Shown piece by piece: positions 43,364 through 52,328 of a DNA stretch of 64,000 nucleotides. The translations under genes and the position numbers were made by a program. The stretch spans positions 248,001 through 312,000 of the forward strand of contig NZ_RBLG01000002.1 of NCBI RefSeq assembly GCF_003634585.1, in the 5' to 3' direction. Below the pieces are notes generated by a model. That model was not told the origin of the DNA. It ran no database searches and was given only the letters and a program-made list of their open reading frames with translations. The first letter of the stretch is position 1; each line of letters opens with the position of its first letter. Source of the stretch: Gillisia mitskevichiae (GTDB taxonomy: Bacteria; Bacteroidota; Bacteroidia; Flavobacteriales; Flavobacteriaceae).

Positions 43364-43794
43364 AGTTTTATACTATTCTTCTTTATAACTAGGGTCTATA
43401 TTATAAATTACTATGTAAGCAGTTTCAAACTGACGAATATATTTAATTTATTGTCATTGAAAATCCTCTTTATTATCTACAATTTAATTTAAACCCCCAA
43501 GTTTTTTTAAGTTAAATAAGATATTCATATTCTTAGCACAACATATAATTAATCTATGCTTTTTCAGTATTCTAAATACCTTCTAAGTATTTAGAACAAT
43601 AACCATAATACGAGAAAGGCTTTTAACTTAATTCCAATTTTAGAACTGTCTTAAATAAATGTCAAAGTGGGAATAATTCAGTAATAAGCTATGATTAATT
43701 TCTAAATTTATTAATATAATTTTTTAAATATTCTCTATAAAGCCCTATAAATAAAAGGTTTTCGAACTATTAAACATTTGAATTATTCAAATTT
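43364..43794. other. Long leader region of the MATCAP operon with a 10-bp inverted repeat
   Basis: A 431-base AT-rich gap without an ORF. TTCTAAATAC (43570-43579) and GTATTTAGAA (43587-43596) form a perfect 10-bp stem with a 7-base loop and no T-run, about 200 bases before the operon. It may be an operator or part of a leader RNA. Confidence 0.45.
43776..43792. promoter_or_regulatory. 17-bp perfect palindrome at the MATCAP gene start
   Basis: ATTTGAATTATTCAAAT, an 8-bp inverted repeat around one T, ends 2 bases before the ATG at 43795. Its position over the ribosome-binding region would let a bound protein or a folded leader block translation or early transcription. Possible operator. Confidence 0.45.
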
Positions 43795-45657
43795 ATGACC
43801 TCAGACTTAACCGAAATATCAGAATTATCAGAAAAATCGATTAAGCTAATATTAACAATTGTAGAGAATGAAAATGAAATTAATGCCACTCTTCCCGGAG
43901 GTGGGATATTACATATAGAAAAAGAACTTCCATATTTAATTATATACAGGCAAATATCAAATGATCCTGATACATATAGAATGGTTATCAGTGAGTCTTC
44001 ATATTTAATTATTGGAACTTCAGATTTTAGTGGTTACCAGAAATTGTTGTTCGAACTATCTAATTTACTATCTACGAAGTACAAATCTTATTTATTGTTG
44101 GAACTCTACACTGGAGAACAAGCTAGTAACAGTTTTATAATAAAGGGTCCCGAGAATAAATTACCCACAACTCTCGATGTACTAAAAAAAGAGTTAGATA
44201 CCATCAATTCTACTTTTTCTGGGCTTTATTTAAAGACCGAAATAAAAGACACTTCCCACAGGCAAGCAGAAGGGCAAAGAGAGCTTTTAAGTGTAGAGGA
44301 AGCTAAACAGTGCGGAGCTTTGCTTTTAGGTCTAGAGATCCCTCCTATTTACCGAGATGACAATCTTAAAACCTTTCCCGTTTTCTTTAGAAATTTTAGA
44401 GATTTTATAAATAGAGCCGTACATATTGCGATTTTTGATTACATAAGAGTGCAAACTTCATCTGGCGTAGCTAGCTATAATGCTCTTGGTAGAAAATATC
44501 TAAAAGAGAAAGTGTTTGAGATCGATAAAAAGTTAGCAGATATAGAAAAGTCATATCAGTTCTTATGGTTAGTCTCTCCAGTAAATATTCATGATATCAA
44601 AGAGAGCTTTCTGGGAAGTAAATACGAGAAACTATTAGATTATCACTACCGCTTGCTTCCAATAGATCCAGATGTTATAAAGCGTAAACTTTACAATTTA
44701 AAGATCGAGGAAATAGACGATCCAGCAATGTCTTATCTCTTTAGAGAAAAAAGAGAGGAGCTAGATCAACAAATTACGATGTTAAGCGAAAGAGGTACTA
44801 AAAATTTTCTTTATGATAGTGTAAGACTATACCAAGGTATAGATCCTCATCTATGCAGTGAGGCTAATCAAATTCTAGAGAAAATTCCAGAAGCTGAATT
44901 TTCTAAAACAGATAAAATTTTAGACAGCAAGGCTTTTAGTAGTCTAGCCAGAAAAGAATTTGATTTTTTTAGAAATCAGGATCAAAATTTTAAATGCAAA
45001 GTGCACATTCGTAAAGATGTGAACATTATGATGGTTTCCCAAGGGGAACTTTATATTCCAGAAGATTATGAATTAAGTGAAATTGATGCCAGAGGTCTAA
45101 TTCAGCATGAAGTAGGCACTCATGTGCTTACCTATCATAATGGATTACAACAACCACTAAAACAACTAAGCATTGGGCTAGCAGATTACGACCCACTGCA
45201 GGAAGGATTGGCAGTAATGTCTGAATATCTTGTAGATGCACTTACACCAAATAGGCTTAGAACTCTCGCAGGAAGAGTGATCGCTGGCGAAGCTGTAAAA
45301 GAAGGTGGGGATTTTCAAGAAATATTTAGACTACTCACTCGCAATCATGGTTTTTCACCAGAAAGAGCATTTAATATTACTTCCAGAATAATGCAAGGAG
45401 GCGGATTCTTAAAGGATATAATTTATTTAAAGGGATTAGTAGATCTTAGAAAATACTTACAAGATGGAGGAGATTATGAATCATTACTTTCTGGAAAGTT
45501 TGCTTTAAAGCATACAAAAATAATAGAAGAACTTACAGATAGAAAAGTACTGAAAAAGGGAACATTACGCCCAAATTATCTCATGAATGAAGAATCATCC
45601 AAAAGAATTAAATTAATTAGAGACGGGTTACCTATCTCACAAATGATAACCAAATGA
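43795..45657 (+). CDS. QEGLA-motif (DUF1704/MATCAP-like) metallopeptidase
   Basis: A 620-residue protein of the family annotated as flavohemoglobin expression-modulating QEGLA motif protein. The zinc motif is HEVGTH (His438, Glu439, His443) and the QEGLA motif is at 469-473, with a further acidic residue in SEYLVD. The eukaryotic members (MATCAP) are carboxypeptidases that remove the C-terminal Tyr of tubulin, so a tail-trimming peptidase is the best guess here. It starts an operon and overlaps the ATP-grasp gene by 4 bases (ATGA). The target is unknown. Confidence 0.85.
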   Translation: MTSDLTEISELSEKSIKLILTIVENENEINATLPGGGILHIEKELPYLIIYRQISNDPDTYRMVISESSYLIIGTSDFSGYQKLLFELSNLLSTKYKSYLLLELYTGEQASNSFIIKGPENKLPTTLDVLKKELDTINSTFSGLYLKTEIKDTSHRQAEGQRELLSVEEAKQCGALLLGLEIPPIYRDDNLKTFPVFFRNFRDFINRAVHIAIFDYIRVQTSSGVASYNALGRKYLKEKVFEIDKKLADIEKSYQFLWLVSPVNIHDIKESFLGSKYEKLLDYHYRLLPIDPDVIKRKLYNLKIEEIDDPAMSYLFREKREELDQQITMLSERGTKNFLYDSVRLYQGIDPHLCSEANQILEKIPEAEFSKTDKILDSKAFSSLARKEFDFFRNQDQNFKCKVHIRKDVNIMMVSQGELYIPEDYELSEIDARGLIQHEVGTHVLTYHNGLQQPLKQLSIGLADYDPLQEGLAVMSEYLVDALTPNRLRTLAGRVIAGEAVKEGGDFQEIFRLLTRNHGFSPERAFNITSRIMQGGGFLKDIIYLKGLVDLRKYLQDGGDYESLLSGKFALKHTKIIEELTDRKVLKKGTLRPNYLMNEESSKRIKLIRDGLPISQMITK

Positions 45658-46703
45658 AAATATGTTTTGTAGTAAATGGTATTGAGACAGAAACCTGTGG
45701 TACCACTGTGTATATTATGTTTGAAGCTTTAAAGAGAAAACATGAAGTACATATGATGGGAGTGGGAGATTTCAACTTTAAACATGATGAATCTATAAGT
45801 ATTAATAGTGTGTCCTTATCCAAAAATGCAGATCCTAAATCTCCCGAAGAGTATTTGGAACTATTGCAAAGTGATAAGGCTAAGAAAAAAACAATAGTTG
45901 CTAAAGATTTGGATGTATTATTCATTAGAAATAATCCTACAGAAGAAGGTAGTTCTAGACAATGGGCAGAACAAGCTGGAGTAGCATTTGGAAGAATGAT
46001 ACAACAAGAAGGAGTGCTGGTTTTAAATGATGCCTATGCCCTATCTAATGCTTTTATAGATAAGTTATATTTTGAAGAGCTTCCTAGCAGTATTAAACCT
46101 GCTTCTTTGATCACAAGAAAGAAAGAAGATATTTTAGATTTTTTCGAAAAGCACAAAAAGAAAATGGTTTTAAAACCATTAGAAGGATCGGGAGGTCGAG
46201 ATGTATATCTAATAGATAAAAATGAAAAGAATTTAAATCAGATCATAGAAAACATCACCCAACAAGGTTACGTAATTGCCCAAGAATTCCTTCCGGCAGT
46301 TAAAGATGGTGATGTACGGGTTTTATTGATGAATGGTCGTGTAATGGAAAAAGATGGTACCTATGGTATTATTAGACGTGTAGCTGGAAAGGGCGAGTTT
46401 CGTAGTAATTTTTCTCAAGGTGCTTCAGCAGATAGCAGTCCGCTTACGGATGCCATGAAAAAAATTATAGAGATCACAGCTCCCAAATTAATTAGGGATG
46501 GATTGTTTTTTGTTGGATTAGATATAGTAAAAGATAAATTAATTGAAATTAATGTGTTAAGCCCCGGAGGCTTAGATCATTTTAAAGAAATTGGATTACC
46601 AGATTTTAGCGATGTAATAGTGAAATCTATCGAGAAAAAAGTGGAATATAAACGCTTATATGGGAATACAATTTCTAATAGAGAATTAGCCACAATGGCC
46701 TAA
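45654..46703 (+). CDS. Glutathione-synthetase-like ATP-grasp ligase
   Basis: A 349-residue ATP-grasp enzyme resembling GshB: an N-terminal pre-ATP-grasp domain (ICFVVNGIETETCGTTVYIMFEALKRKHEV), the conserved KPLEGSGGRDVYLI lid, VIAQEFLPAVKDGDVRVLLMNGRVM, and the metal-binding LIEINVLSPGGLDHF. These enzymes join an acyl phosphate to an amine, usually an amino acid. No gshA lies next to it; instead it sits between a MATCAP-like peptidase (4-base overlap) and an AstE/AspA-like hydrolase (13-base gap). A role in adding amino acids to a peptide or small molecule is likely. Confidence 0.85.
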   Translation: MKICFVVNGIETETCGTTVYIMFEALKRKHEVHMMGVGDFNFKHDESISINSVSLSKNADPKSPEEYLELLQSDKAKKKTIVAKDLDVLFIRNNPTEEGSSRQWAEQAGVAFGRMIQQEGVLVLNDAYALSNAFIDKLYFEELPSSIKPASLITRKKEDILDFFEKHKKKMVLKPLEGSGGRDVYLIDKNEKNLNQIIENITQQGYVIAQEFLPAVKDGDVRVLLMNGRVMEKDGTYGIIRRVAGKGEFRSNFSQGASADSSPLTDAMKKIIEITAPKLIRDGLFFVGLDIVKDKLIEINVLSPGGLDHFKEIGLPDFSDVIVKSIEKKVEYKRLYGNTISNRELATMA

Positions 46704-46716
46704 AACCAATTAATAC

Positions 46717-47616
46717 ATGGAAAATAATTCCAGAATAATAGGAACGTATACAACCTATAATAAAGGCCCGTTATTGTTTATAACTGCAGGTGTTCACGGC
46801 AATGAGCCTTCTGGGGTAGAAGCTTTAGAGCGAGTTTTTGCAGCATTAGAAAAATCTAAGCCTCAAATAAACGGTTGTATAGTGGGAGTCTTTGGGAATA
46901 AAGCCGCATTAAAGAAAAAGGTACGTTATATAGACGAAGATTTAAATAGGACCTGGACCGAAACGAACATTAGTTTAGAGAAAAAGGAAACTAGTGAACA
47001 GAAAGAAATGCATGAGATCATTGAAATTCTGGAAAAGTTTCCTGAAGCAGATTATTCCAAGCGCTATTTTATGGATTGCCACACAACCTCATCAGATAGC
47101 TTACCGTATATTTCTGTACAGTTAGTAAACGATAATGATAAATGGGCACATCATTTTCCAACCTATATCGTTCAAGGTTTTAGTGATATTGTATATGGAG
47201 CCATCGATCATTATTTAAGCCGTATTGGATTAACTGGATTTACTTTTGAAGCTGGCCAGCATACTAGTAAAAATTCCGTAGAAAATCATGAGGGGATGAT
47301 TTGGCTTGCACTTAAAGAAGCTTGTAATTTAGAACTGACTCAAATTCCAGAATATCCTGCATGTGTTGAAAAATTTTCAGTGAAGAATGCGCCTACTCAA
47401 AAGACCTTTAAAATAATTTATAGACATGGACTTGAGGAAAATGACAATTTTAAGATGAAATCTGGGTTTAAAAATTTTCAAAAAATATATAAAGGAGATC
47501 TTTTAGCGATTCAGAATGACCAAGAACTAAAAAGTGAATGGGATGCACGAATCTTTATGCCGTTATACCAGGCTCAAGGGAATGATGGCTTCTTTGTTAT
47601 TGAAGAGGTAAAATAA
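46717..47616 (+). CDS. AstE/AspA-like zinc hydrolase (M14 superfamily)
   Basis: A 299-residue member of the succinylglutamate desuccinylase/aspartoacylase family. Zinc ligands are His27 and Glu30 in GVHGNEPSG and His122 in MDCHTTSSDS; DEDLNRTW carries the conserved Asn-Arg substrate pair; FTFEAGQH holds the probable catalytic Glu. It cleaves N-acyl amino acids or related amides. It ends the operon with the ATP-grasp and MATCAP-like genes, before a strong hairpin at 47629. It is not in an arginine-degradation context, so true AstE activity is doubtful. Confidence 0.85.
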   Translation: MENNSRIIGTYTTYNKGPLLFITAGVHGNEPSGVEALERVFAALEKSKPQINGCIVGVFGNKAALKKKVRYIDEDLNRTWTETNISLEKKETSEQKEMHEIIEILEKFPEADYSKRYFMDCHTTSSDSLPYISVQLVNDNDKWAHHFPTYIVQGFSDIVYGAIDHYLSRIGLTGFTFEAGQHTSKNSVENHEGMIWLALKEACNLELTQIPEYPACVEKFSVKNAPTQKTFKIIYRHGLEENDNFKMKSGFKNFQKIYKGDLLAIQNDQELKSEWDARIFMPLYQAQGNDGFFVIEEVK

Positions 47617-47628
47617 ATAATTATTGTT

Positions 47629-47668
47629 AAATAATAAAGGCTAGTACTTATACCAGCCTTTATTATTT
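47629..47668. terminator. Strong hairpin between convergent transcripts
   Basis: AAATAATAAAGGCT (47629-47642) and AGCCTTTATTATTT (47655-47668) form a perfect 14-bp stem with a 12-base loop, with AT-rich flanks on both strands. It probably ends the MATCAP operon and perhaps the lactonase gene on the other strand. Confidence 0.75.
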
Positions 47669-47802
47669 CCTAACGTAATATTGAGTTCTAAAATTAGATT
47701 TAAGCATTGACTATTATTCCTTTAATATTATTCTATTTTGCTGAAATAAATTAAGTGATTATGAAAATGCCCATGGATTATGTGATTAAGGTAGACTATA
47801 AA

Positions 47803-48966
47803 TTAATTTAAAAATTCGATACAAACTGGAGTCTTAATTGCCAAGCTATTTCCTGTTTCTAATAATTTACCAGTTTCTAGATCTACTTTAAAGCTTACAA
47901 GATTATTAGTGTTTTGATTGGCTACATATAAAAAATTTCCATCTGGAGAAATCGCGAAATTTCTTGGTGTTTCTCCTTGGGTATTGGTAAATCCAATATT
48001 CTTTAAACTTCCCGTATTTTGGTTTATTCTATAAGCTGCAATACTATTATGACCCCTATTAGATACATATAAATATTTTCCCGAGGGATGAATATGAATG
48101 TCTGCTGCAGAGTTTTTATCTGTAAAATCTTCAGGCAAAGATGAAATATCATTGAGATGATTTAATTTTCCATCTTGCTCTATTTTAAATGCGCTTATAC
48201 TTCCATTTAGCTCGTTTATAGAATAGGCATAATCATTCGATTTGGAAAATGCAAAGTGCCTTGGTCCAGATCCTTCCTCAAGTTGAATATAAGGAGTTGA
48301 GTTTGGTATTAATGATTTTGAATCTAGATCTAGATTAAAAATCCAAATACGATCATTACCTAAGTCTGTGATATAAGCGTATTTGTTATTTGATGAAATA
48401 TTAACGGAATGTGGGTGGGATTTTTCGGGATTTACAAGGCTTATCTTTTGCAAGCTTTCCAGACTTCCATCGGCCTTCTTTTCATACATCATTACCACTC
48501 CACCTAAATAATTCGCAACAAATATAAACTTCCCAGTTCTATCTTCAGCAATAAAACAGGGTGCAAAACTTTCTGTAGAAATACTTCCAACTTGCTCCAG
48601 GCTTTCATCTTCTTTAATTCTAAAAGAGTAGATTAACCCTGCAGTCCCATCGCTTGGCCCAAGCTCGCTTATGGCATATAGATTTTTATTATCACCCGAG
48701 GTTTTCACAAATGAAGGATTCACAACATTTGCAAGGATTTTACCCATTTCTATGGCTCCAGTTTCCGGGTTTTGATAAACTGAATAAATTCCATCTGCCT
48801 GTCCATCTACGTGGCCTTCTTTTTTGGTATAGGTGCCAATATAAATTGGATTTAGTTTAGAATTTGAAGAGCCACTAACTTCAGCTTTTTGTTTGTCTTT
48901 TATTTCATTCTTACAAGAAGTAAAAAAAAGTAGCACACATAAACTGCTTAAAAAAAATCTATTCAT
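47803..48966 (-). CDS. Lactonase-family seven-bladed beta-propeller lipoprotein
   Basis: A 387-residue lipoprotein (lipobox LFFTSC, Cys18) of the Pgl/YbhE lactonase family. Repeated blades such as GKFIFVANYLGGVVMMYEKKADGSLE, KYLYVSNRGHNSIAAYRIN and NFLYVANQNTNNLVSFKVD are visible, as are the conserved HPHSVN and GPRHFAFS. Cytoplasmic members hydrolyse 6-phosphogluconolactone; an envelope lipoprotein form is common in Bacteroidota and its substrate is uncertain. Confidence 0.85.
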   Translation of the reverse strand: MNRFFLSSLCVLLFFTSCKNEIKDKQKAEVSGSSNSKLNPIYIGTYTKKEGHVDGQADGIYSVYQNPETGAIEMGKILANVVNPSFVKTSGDNKNLYAISELGPSDGTAGLIYSFRIKEDESLEQVGSISTESFAPCFIAEDRTGKFIFVANYLGGVVMMYEKKADGSLESLQKISLVNPEKSHPHSVNISSNNKYAYITDLGNDRIWIFNLDLDSKSLIPNSTPYIQLEEGSGPRHFAFSKSNDYAYSINELNGSISAFKIEQDGKLNHLNDISSLPEDFTDKNSAADIHIHPSGKYLYVSNRGHNSIAAYRINQNTGSLKNIGFTNTQGETPRNFAISPDGNFLYVANQNTNNLVSFKVDLETGKLLETGNSLAIKTPVCIEFLN

Positions 48967-49008
48967 TTTAATGGGGTCTTTTATAATTAAGTTGAAGCTA
49001 ATAAAATC

Positions 49009-50091
49009 TTACAACCATTTCTTACGTTTAAAATATATGATCATACCTAGAAAGACCAAGATCATTAGTCCCCAAAGCACAAAATAGCTGTATTTCCATT
49101 GTAACTCTGGCATATATTCGAAATTCATTCCGTAGATACCCGCCATAAAGGTTAAAGGAATAAAAATGGAGGCCATAATGGTTAGCACTTTCATCACTTC
49201 GTTCATTTTATTGCTTATGGTGGTCATGTACATATCCATCAATCCCCAAGTCATTTCTCGGTAGATCTCTATGTTTTCTGAAACTTGAATAATATGATCG
49301 TATAGATCCCGAATATAATTTATTGTTTTTTCTTGGATAAGTGTACTGTCTATTTTTTCTAATCTACCTATAACTTCTCTTAAAGGAAATACAGCTCTTC
49401 GAATTCTAAGTACCGTTCTTTTTAATTCCTGGATCTCAAAAGTAATATCATCGTTAGGTTGAGCAGTAAAAAGTTGTTCTTCTAAGGTTTCTATTTTATC
49501 ACTTATTTCTTCAATAACTACAAAGTAATTATCTATAATCGAGTCTAAAATTGCGAACACCAGATAATCTGGTCCATTATTTCTTAATCTTCCTTTCTCG
49601 TTAGTAAGACGTTCTCGAATTGCATCAAACACATCGCCATCTGCCTCTTGGAATGTTAACACATAATCCTTCCCTATTACAATGCTAATATGCTCATGTT
49701 CCAAAATCCCATCTTTCTTATGATATAGCATCTTAGCAACTATAAATAAGTAATCTTGATATTCATCTATTTTAGGACGCTGATTCGTGTTAACTATATC
49801 CTCTATAATCAGGGGATGAAGTTTATAGAATTTCCCTAGCTTTTCAATTTGGGCAGTATTACTTAAACCATCTACATTTATCCAAGTAATATTCTCTTCA
49901 TTTTCAAATTTAAACGTGGCTTCTACATTATCGAAAATAAATCGATCATAGTTTACTTTGCTGTAATCTATAACCTCTATTTTAATTTCTGCAGATTCCT
50001 TTCTACCTACGTAGGCAACAGTTCCCGGAGCTTTATTAAGCGCATTTGTAGATTTAGGTCTTCGCTGCAGATGCCTGTGTCTTTTAGCCAT
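49009..50091 (-). CDS. corA: CorA-family magnesium/cobalt channel
   Basis: A CorA channel subunit of 360 residues from the ATG at 50091; the frame extends 30 codons further without support. A long cytosolic alpha/beta domain (KIEVIDYSKVNYD, FKFENEENITWINVDGL, FYKLHPLIIEDIVNTNQRPKIDEYQDYLFIVAKML) precedes the stalk helix and two C-terminal membrane helices. The selectivity motif YGMNFEYMPE lies between them. Pentameric inner-membrane Mg2+ uptake is expected. Confidence 0.93.
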   Translation of the reverse strand: MAKRHRHLQRRPKSTNALNKAPGTVAYVGRKESAEIKIEVIDYSKVNYDRFIFDNVEATFKFENEENITWINVDGLSNTAQIEKLGKFYKLHPLIIEDIVNTNQRPKIDEYQDYLFIVAKMLYHKKDGILEHEHISIVIGKDYVLTFQEADGDVFDAIRERLTNEKGRLRNNGPDYLVFAILDSIIDNYFVVIEEISDKIETLEEQLFTAQPNDDITFEIQELKRTVLRIRRAVFPLREVIGRLEKIDSTLIQEKTINYIRDLYDHIIQVSENIEIYREMTWGLMDMYMTTISNKMNEVMKVLTIMASIFIPLTFMAGIYGMNFEYMPELQWKYSYFVLWGLMILVFLGMIIYFKRKKWL

Positions 50092-50198
50092 AAAATGAAA
50101 GTTTGCATAAAAATAACAAAGTTTTTCGTTTAACATAGCTGTTAAACTTTTAAGACTAAGTTTTACCCTTCTACTTAGCAATACTTAAACCTATCTCC

Positions 50199-50206
50199 TA
50201 TTTTTG
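50199..50206 (+). promoter_or_regulatory. -7-like element immediately before recQ
   Basis: TATTTTTG matches TAnnTTTG and ends 4 bases before the recQ ATG. If used, the mRNA would be leaderless or nearly so. No good TTTG is seen at -33, so this is weak. Confidence 0.25.
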
Positions 50207-50210
50207 CCAC

Positions 50211-52328
50211 ATGGAAGAAAAGCAACTTTTTGGTGCATTGAAGGAATATTTTGGGTTCGACAGTTTTCGTCCACTTCAGAAGAAAATTATAGATGCCGTT
50301 TTTCAAGGAAAAGATAATGTAGTGATCATGCCAACTGGTGGTGGGAAATCTATTTGCTATCAGTTACCTGGTATTCTCTTACCAAATATCACCCTTGTGA
50401 TCTCTCCCTTGATCGCATTAATGAAGGATCAGGTAGACGGGCTAAAAGTGAACGGGATTGCTGCGGCATATTTAAATAGTAGTCAGTCGGAAACAGATCA
50501 GCAAGAGATTATTGCCAGTGTAGAAAAAAACGAATTAAAATTACTGTATGTTGCTCCAGAAAGTTTACAATTTGTAGACAGGTTTCTTACAGATGGTAAA
50601 GTGAGTTTAATTGCCATAGATGAGGCACATTGTATCTCCAGTTGGGGTCACGATTTTAGACCTGCATACACTCAATTAGGATATTTAAAAAAACGCTTCC
50701 CCTCTACTCCAGTTATCGCCTTAACAGCAACTGCAGACAAAGCCACAAGAAAAGATATTTGCCAGCAACTAAATATTCCCAACGCAAAAATACATGTTGC
50801 CTCTTTTGATAGAAAGAACCTTTCATTAGAAGTGAGACCAGGAACTAAGCGATTAGAACAAATTCTACAGTTTACTGAGGGCAGAAAAAATGAAAGCGGA
50901 ATAATTTATTGTTTAAGCAGAAAGAATACTGAAGATGTCGCAGCGAAGTTAAATGCAAATGGTATAAAAGCTGAAGCTTATCATGCAGGTTTAAGTCATG
51001 TAGAGCGAAGTAGGATCCAAGAGGATTTCATAAATGATACTCAACAAATTATATGTGCTACTATTGCCTTTGGAATGGGAATAGATAAATCTAATATTCG
51101 TTGGGTGATCCATTATAATATGCCGAAAAACCTAGAGGGATATTATCAAGAGATCGGGCGTGCAGGTAGAGATGGACTACCTTCTGAAACTATGCTTTTT
51201 CATAGTTATGCAGATGTGATCCAGCTTCAAAAATTTGCAGCGAATGCCAAGAATGAAGCTGTCCAGATGGCCAAACTGGATAGGATGAAACAATATTCTG
51301 AAGCACTTACCTGTAGAAGAAAGATTTTACTGAGCTACTTTGGAGAGTTAAAAAAGGAAGACTGCGGCAATTGCGATATCTGCAGGAATCCACCACAGTT
51401 TATGGATGGCACTTTAATTGCCCAAAAAGCACTCTCCTGTATTTATCGCCTAAAAGGGAAAGAACCTATAACCGTATTGATAGATGTGCTTAGAGGCGCC
51501 CAAAATGAGGCAGTAATAGGAAAAGGCTATCAAGAATTATCCACATACGGAGTGGGGAAGGAAATTTCTTGGAGAGATTGGCAACTTTATATCATACAGC
51601 TTATAAATCTTGGATATGTGGAGATCGCTTTCCATCTTCATAACCATCTTCAGCTAACTCCAATGGCCAAGGATATCCTGTTTAATGGGGCGAAATTAGA
51701 GCTGGCTAAAAATCTAGATCAAAAGGAAATTAAAGAAGAACAATCTAAAGCTTCAAAAACTGTAGATAATAGTCTCTTTGAAAAACTTCGCCAGTTAAGG
51801 TTAGGCATCGCTAAGGAAGAAGGAATTCCAGCATATCTAATCTTTAATGATGCTACTTTAAAGGAAATGGAAAAAGAACGCCCAATGACCGATGAAGACT
51901 TTATTCAGATTAATGGAGTTGGAAGAAAGAAAATGGAAGATTACGGGTATCAGTTTATCAAAGAAATTATAGCTTATAGTAAAGAAAAACGATTTAAAAA
52001 GAAACCTAAAAAATCTGGTAATTCACATAAAGAAACACTTTTGCTATATAATAAAGGACTTAGTGTGGAAGAAATCTCTATTTCCAGAAAATTGGCTCAT
52101 TCTACTATCAATTCACATCTCGTAAAACTTTACGAAGAAGGAGAGAACATAGATCTTTTGCAATTAATTTCTAAAACAGATTTGGATGCAGTAAAAAAAG
52201 CCAAAGATGTTATTGAAGACCCAAAAGGTTTAAAAACTTATTATGAGTACTTTGATGAAAGCTTAGATTATTGGACTATTAAATTTGCATTAACTATTCT
52301 AGAACAGAAGAAGAAGCAATCTTTATAA
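50211..52328 (+). CDS. recQ: ATP-dependent DNA helicase RecQ
   Basis: A 705-residue SF2 3'-5' helicase for recombination and fork repair. Motif I is MPTGGGKSICYQLP, motif II DEAHCISSWGHDFRP, with LTATADK and the motif VI region YQEIGRAGRDGLPS. The RecQ zinc cluster is CRRKILLSYFGE...CGNCDIC. A winged-helix RQC region, an HRDC domain (LFEKLRQLRLGIAKEEGIPAYLIFNDATLKEM) and a C-terminal HTH-like tail (LSVEEISISRKLAHSTINSHL) follow. Full-length Bacteroidota type. Confidence 0.96.
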   Translation: MEEKQLFGALKEYFGFDSFRPLQKKIIDAVFQGKDNVVIMPTGGGKSICYQLPGILLPNITLVISPLIALMKDQVDGLKVNGIAAAYLNSSQSETDQQEIIASVEKNELKLLYVAPESLQFVDRFLTDGKVSLIAIDEAHCISSWGHDFRPAYTQLGYLKKRFPSTPVIALTATADKATRKDICQQLNIPNAKIHVASFDRKNLSLEVRPGTKRLEQILQFTEGRKNESGIIYCLSRKNTEDVAAKLNANGIKAEAYHAGLSHVERSRIQEDFINDTQQIICATIAFGMGIDKSNIRWVIHYNMPKNLEGYYQEIGRAGRDGLPSETMLFHSYADVIQLQKFAANAKNEAVQMAKLDRMKQYSEALTCRRKILLSYFGELKKEDCGNCDICRNPPQFMDGTLIAQKALSCIYRLKGKEPITVLIDVLRGAQNEAVIGKGYQELSTYGVGKEISWRDWQLYIIQLINLGYVEIAFHLHNHLQLTPMAKDILFNGAKLELAKNLDQKEIKEEQSKASKTVDNSLFEKLRQLRLGIAKEEGIPAYLIFNDATLKEMEKERPMTDEDFIQINGVGRKKMEDYGYQFIKEIIAYSKEKRFKKKPKKSGNSHKETLLLYNKGLSVEEISISRKLAHSTINSHLVKLYEEGENIDLLQLISKTDLDAVKKAKDVIEDPKGLKTYYEYFDESLDYWTIKFALTILEQKKKQSL

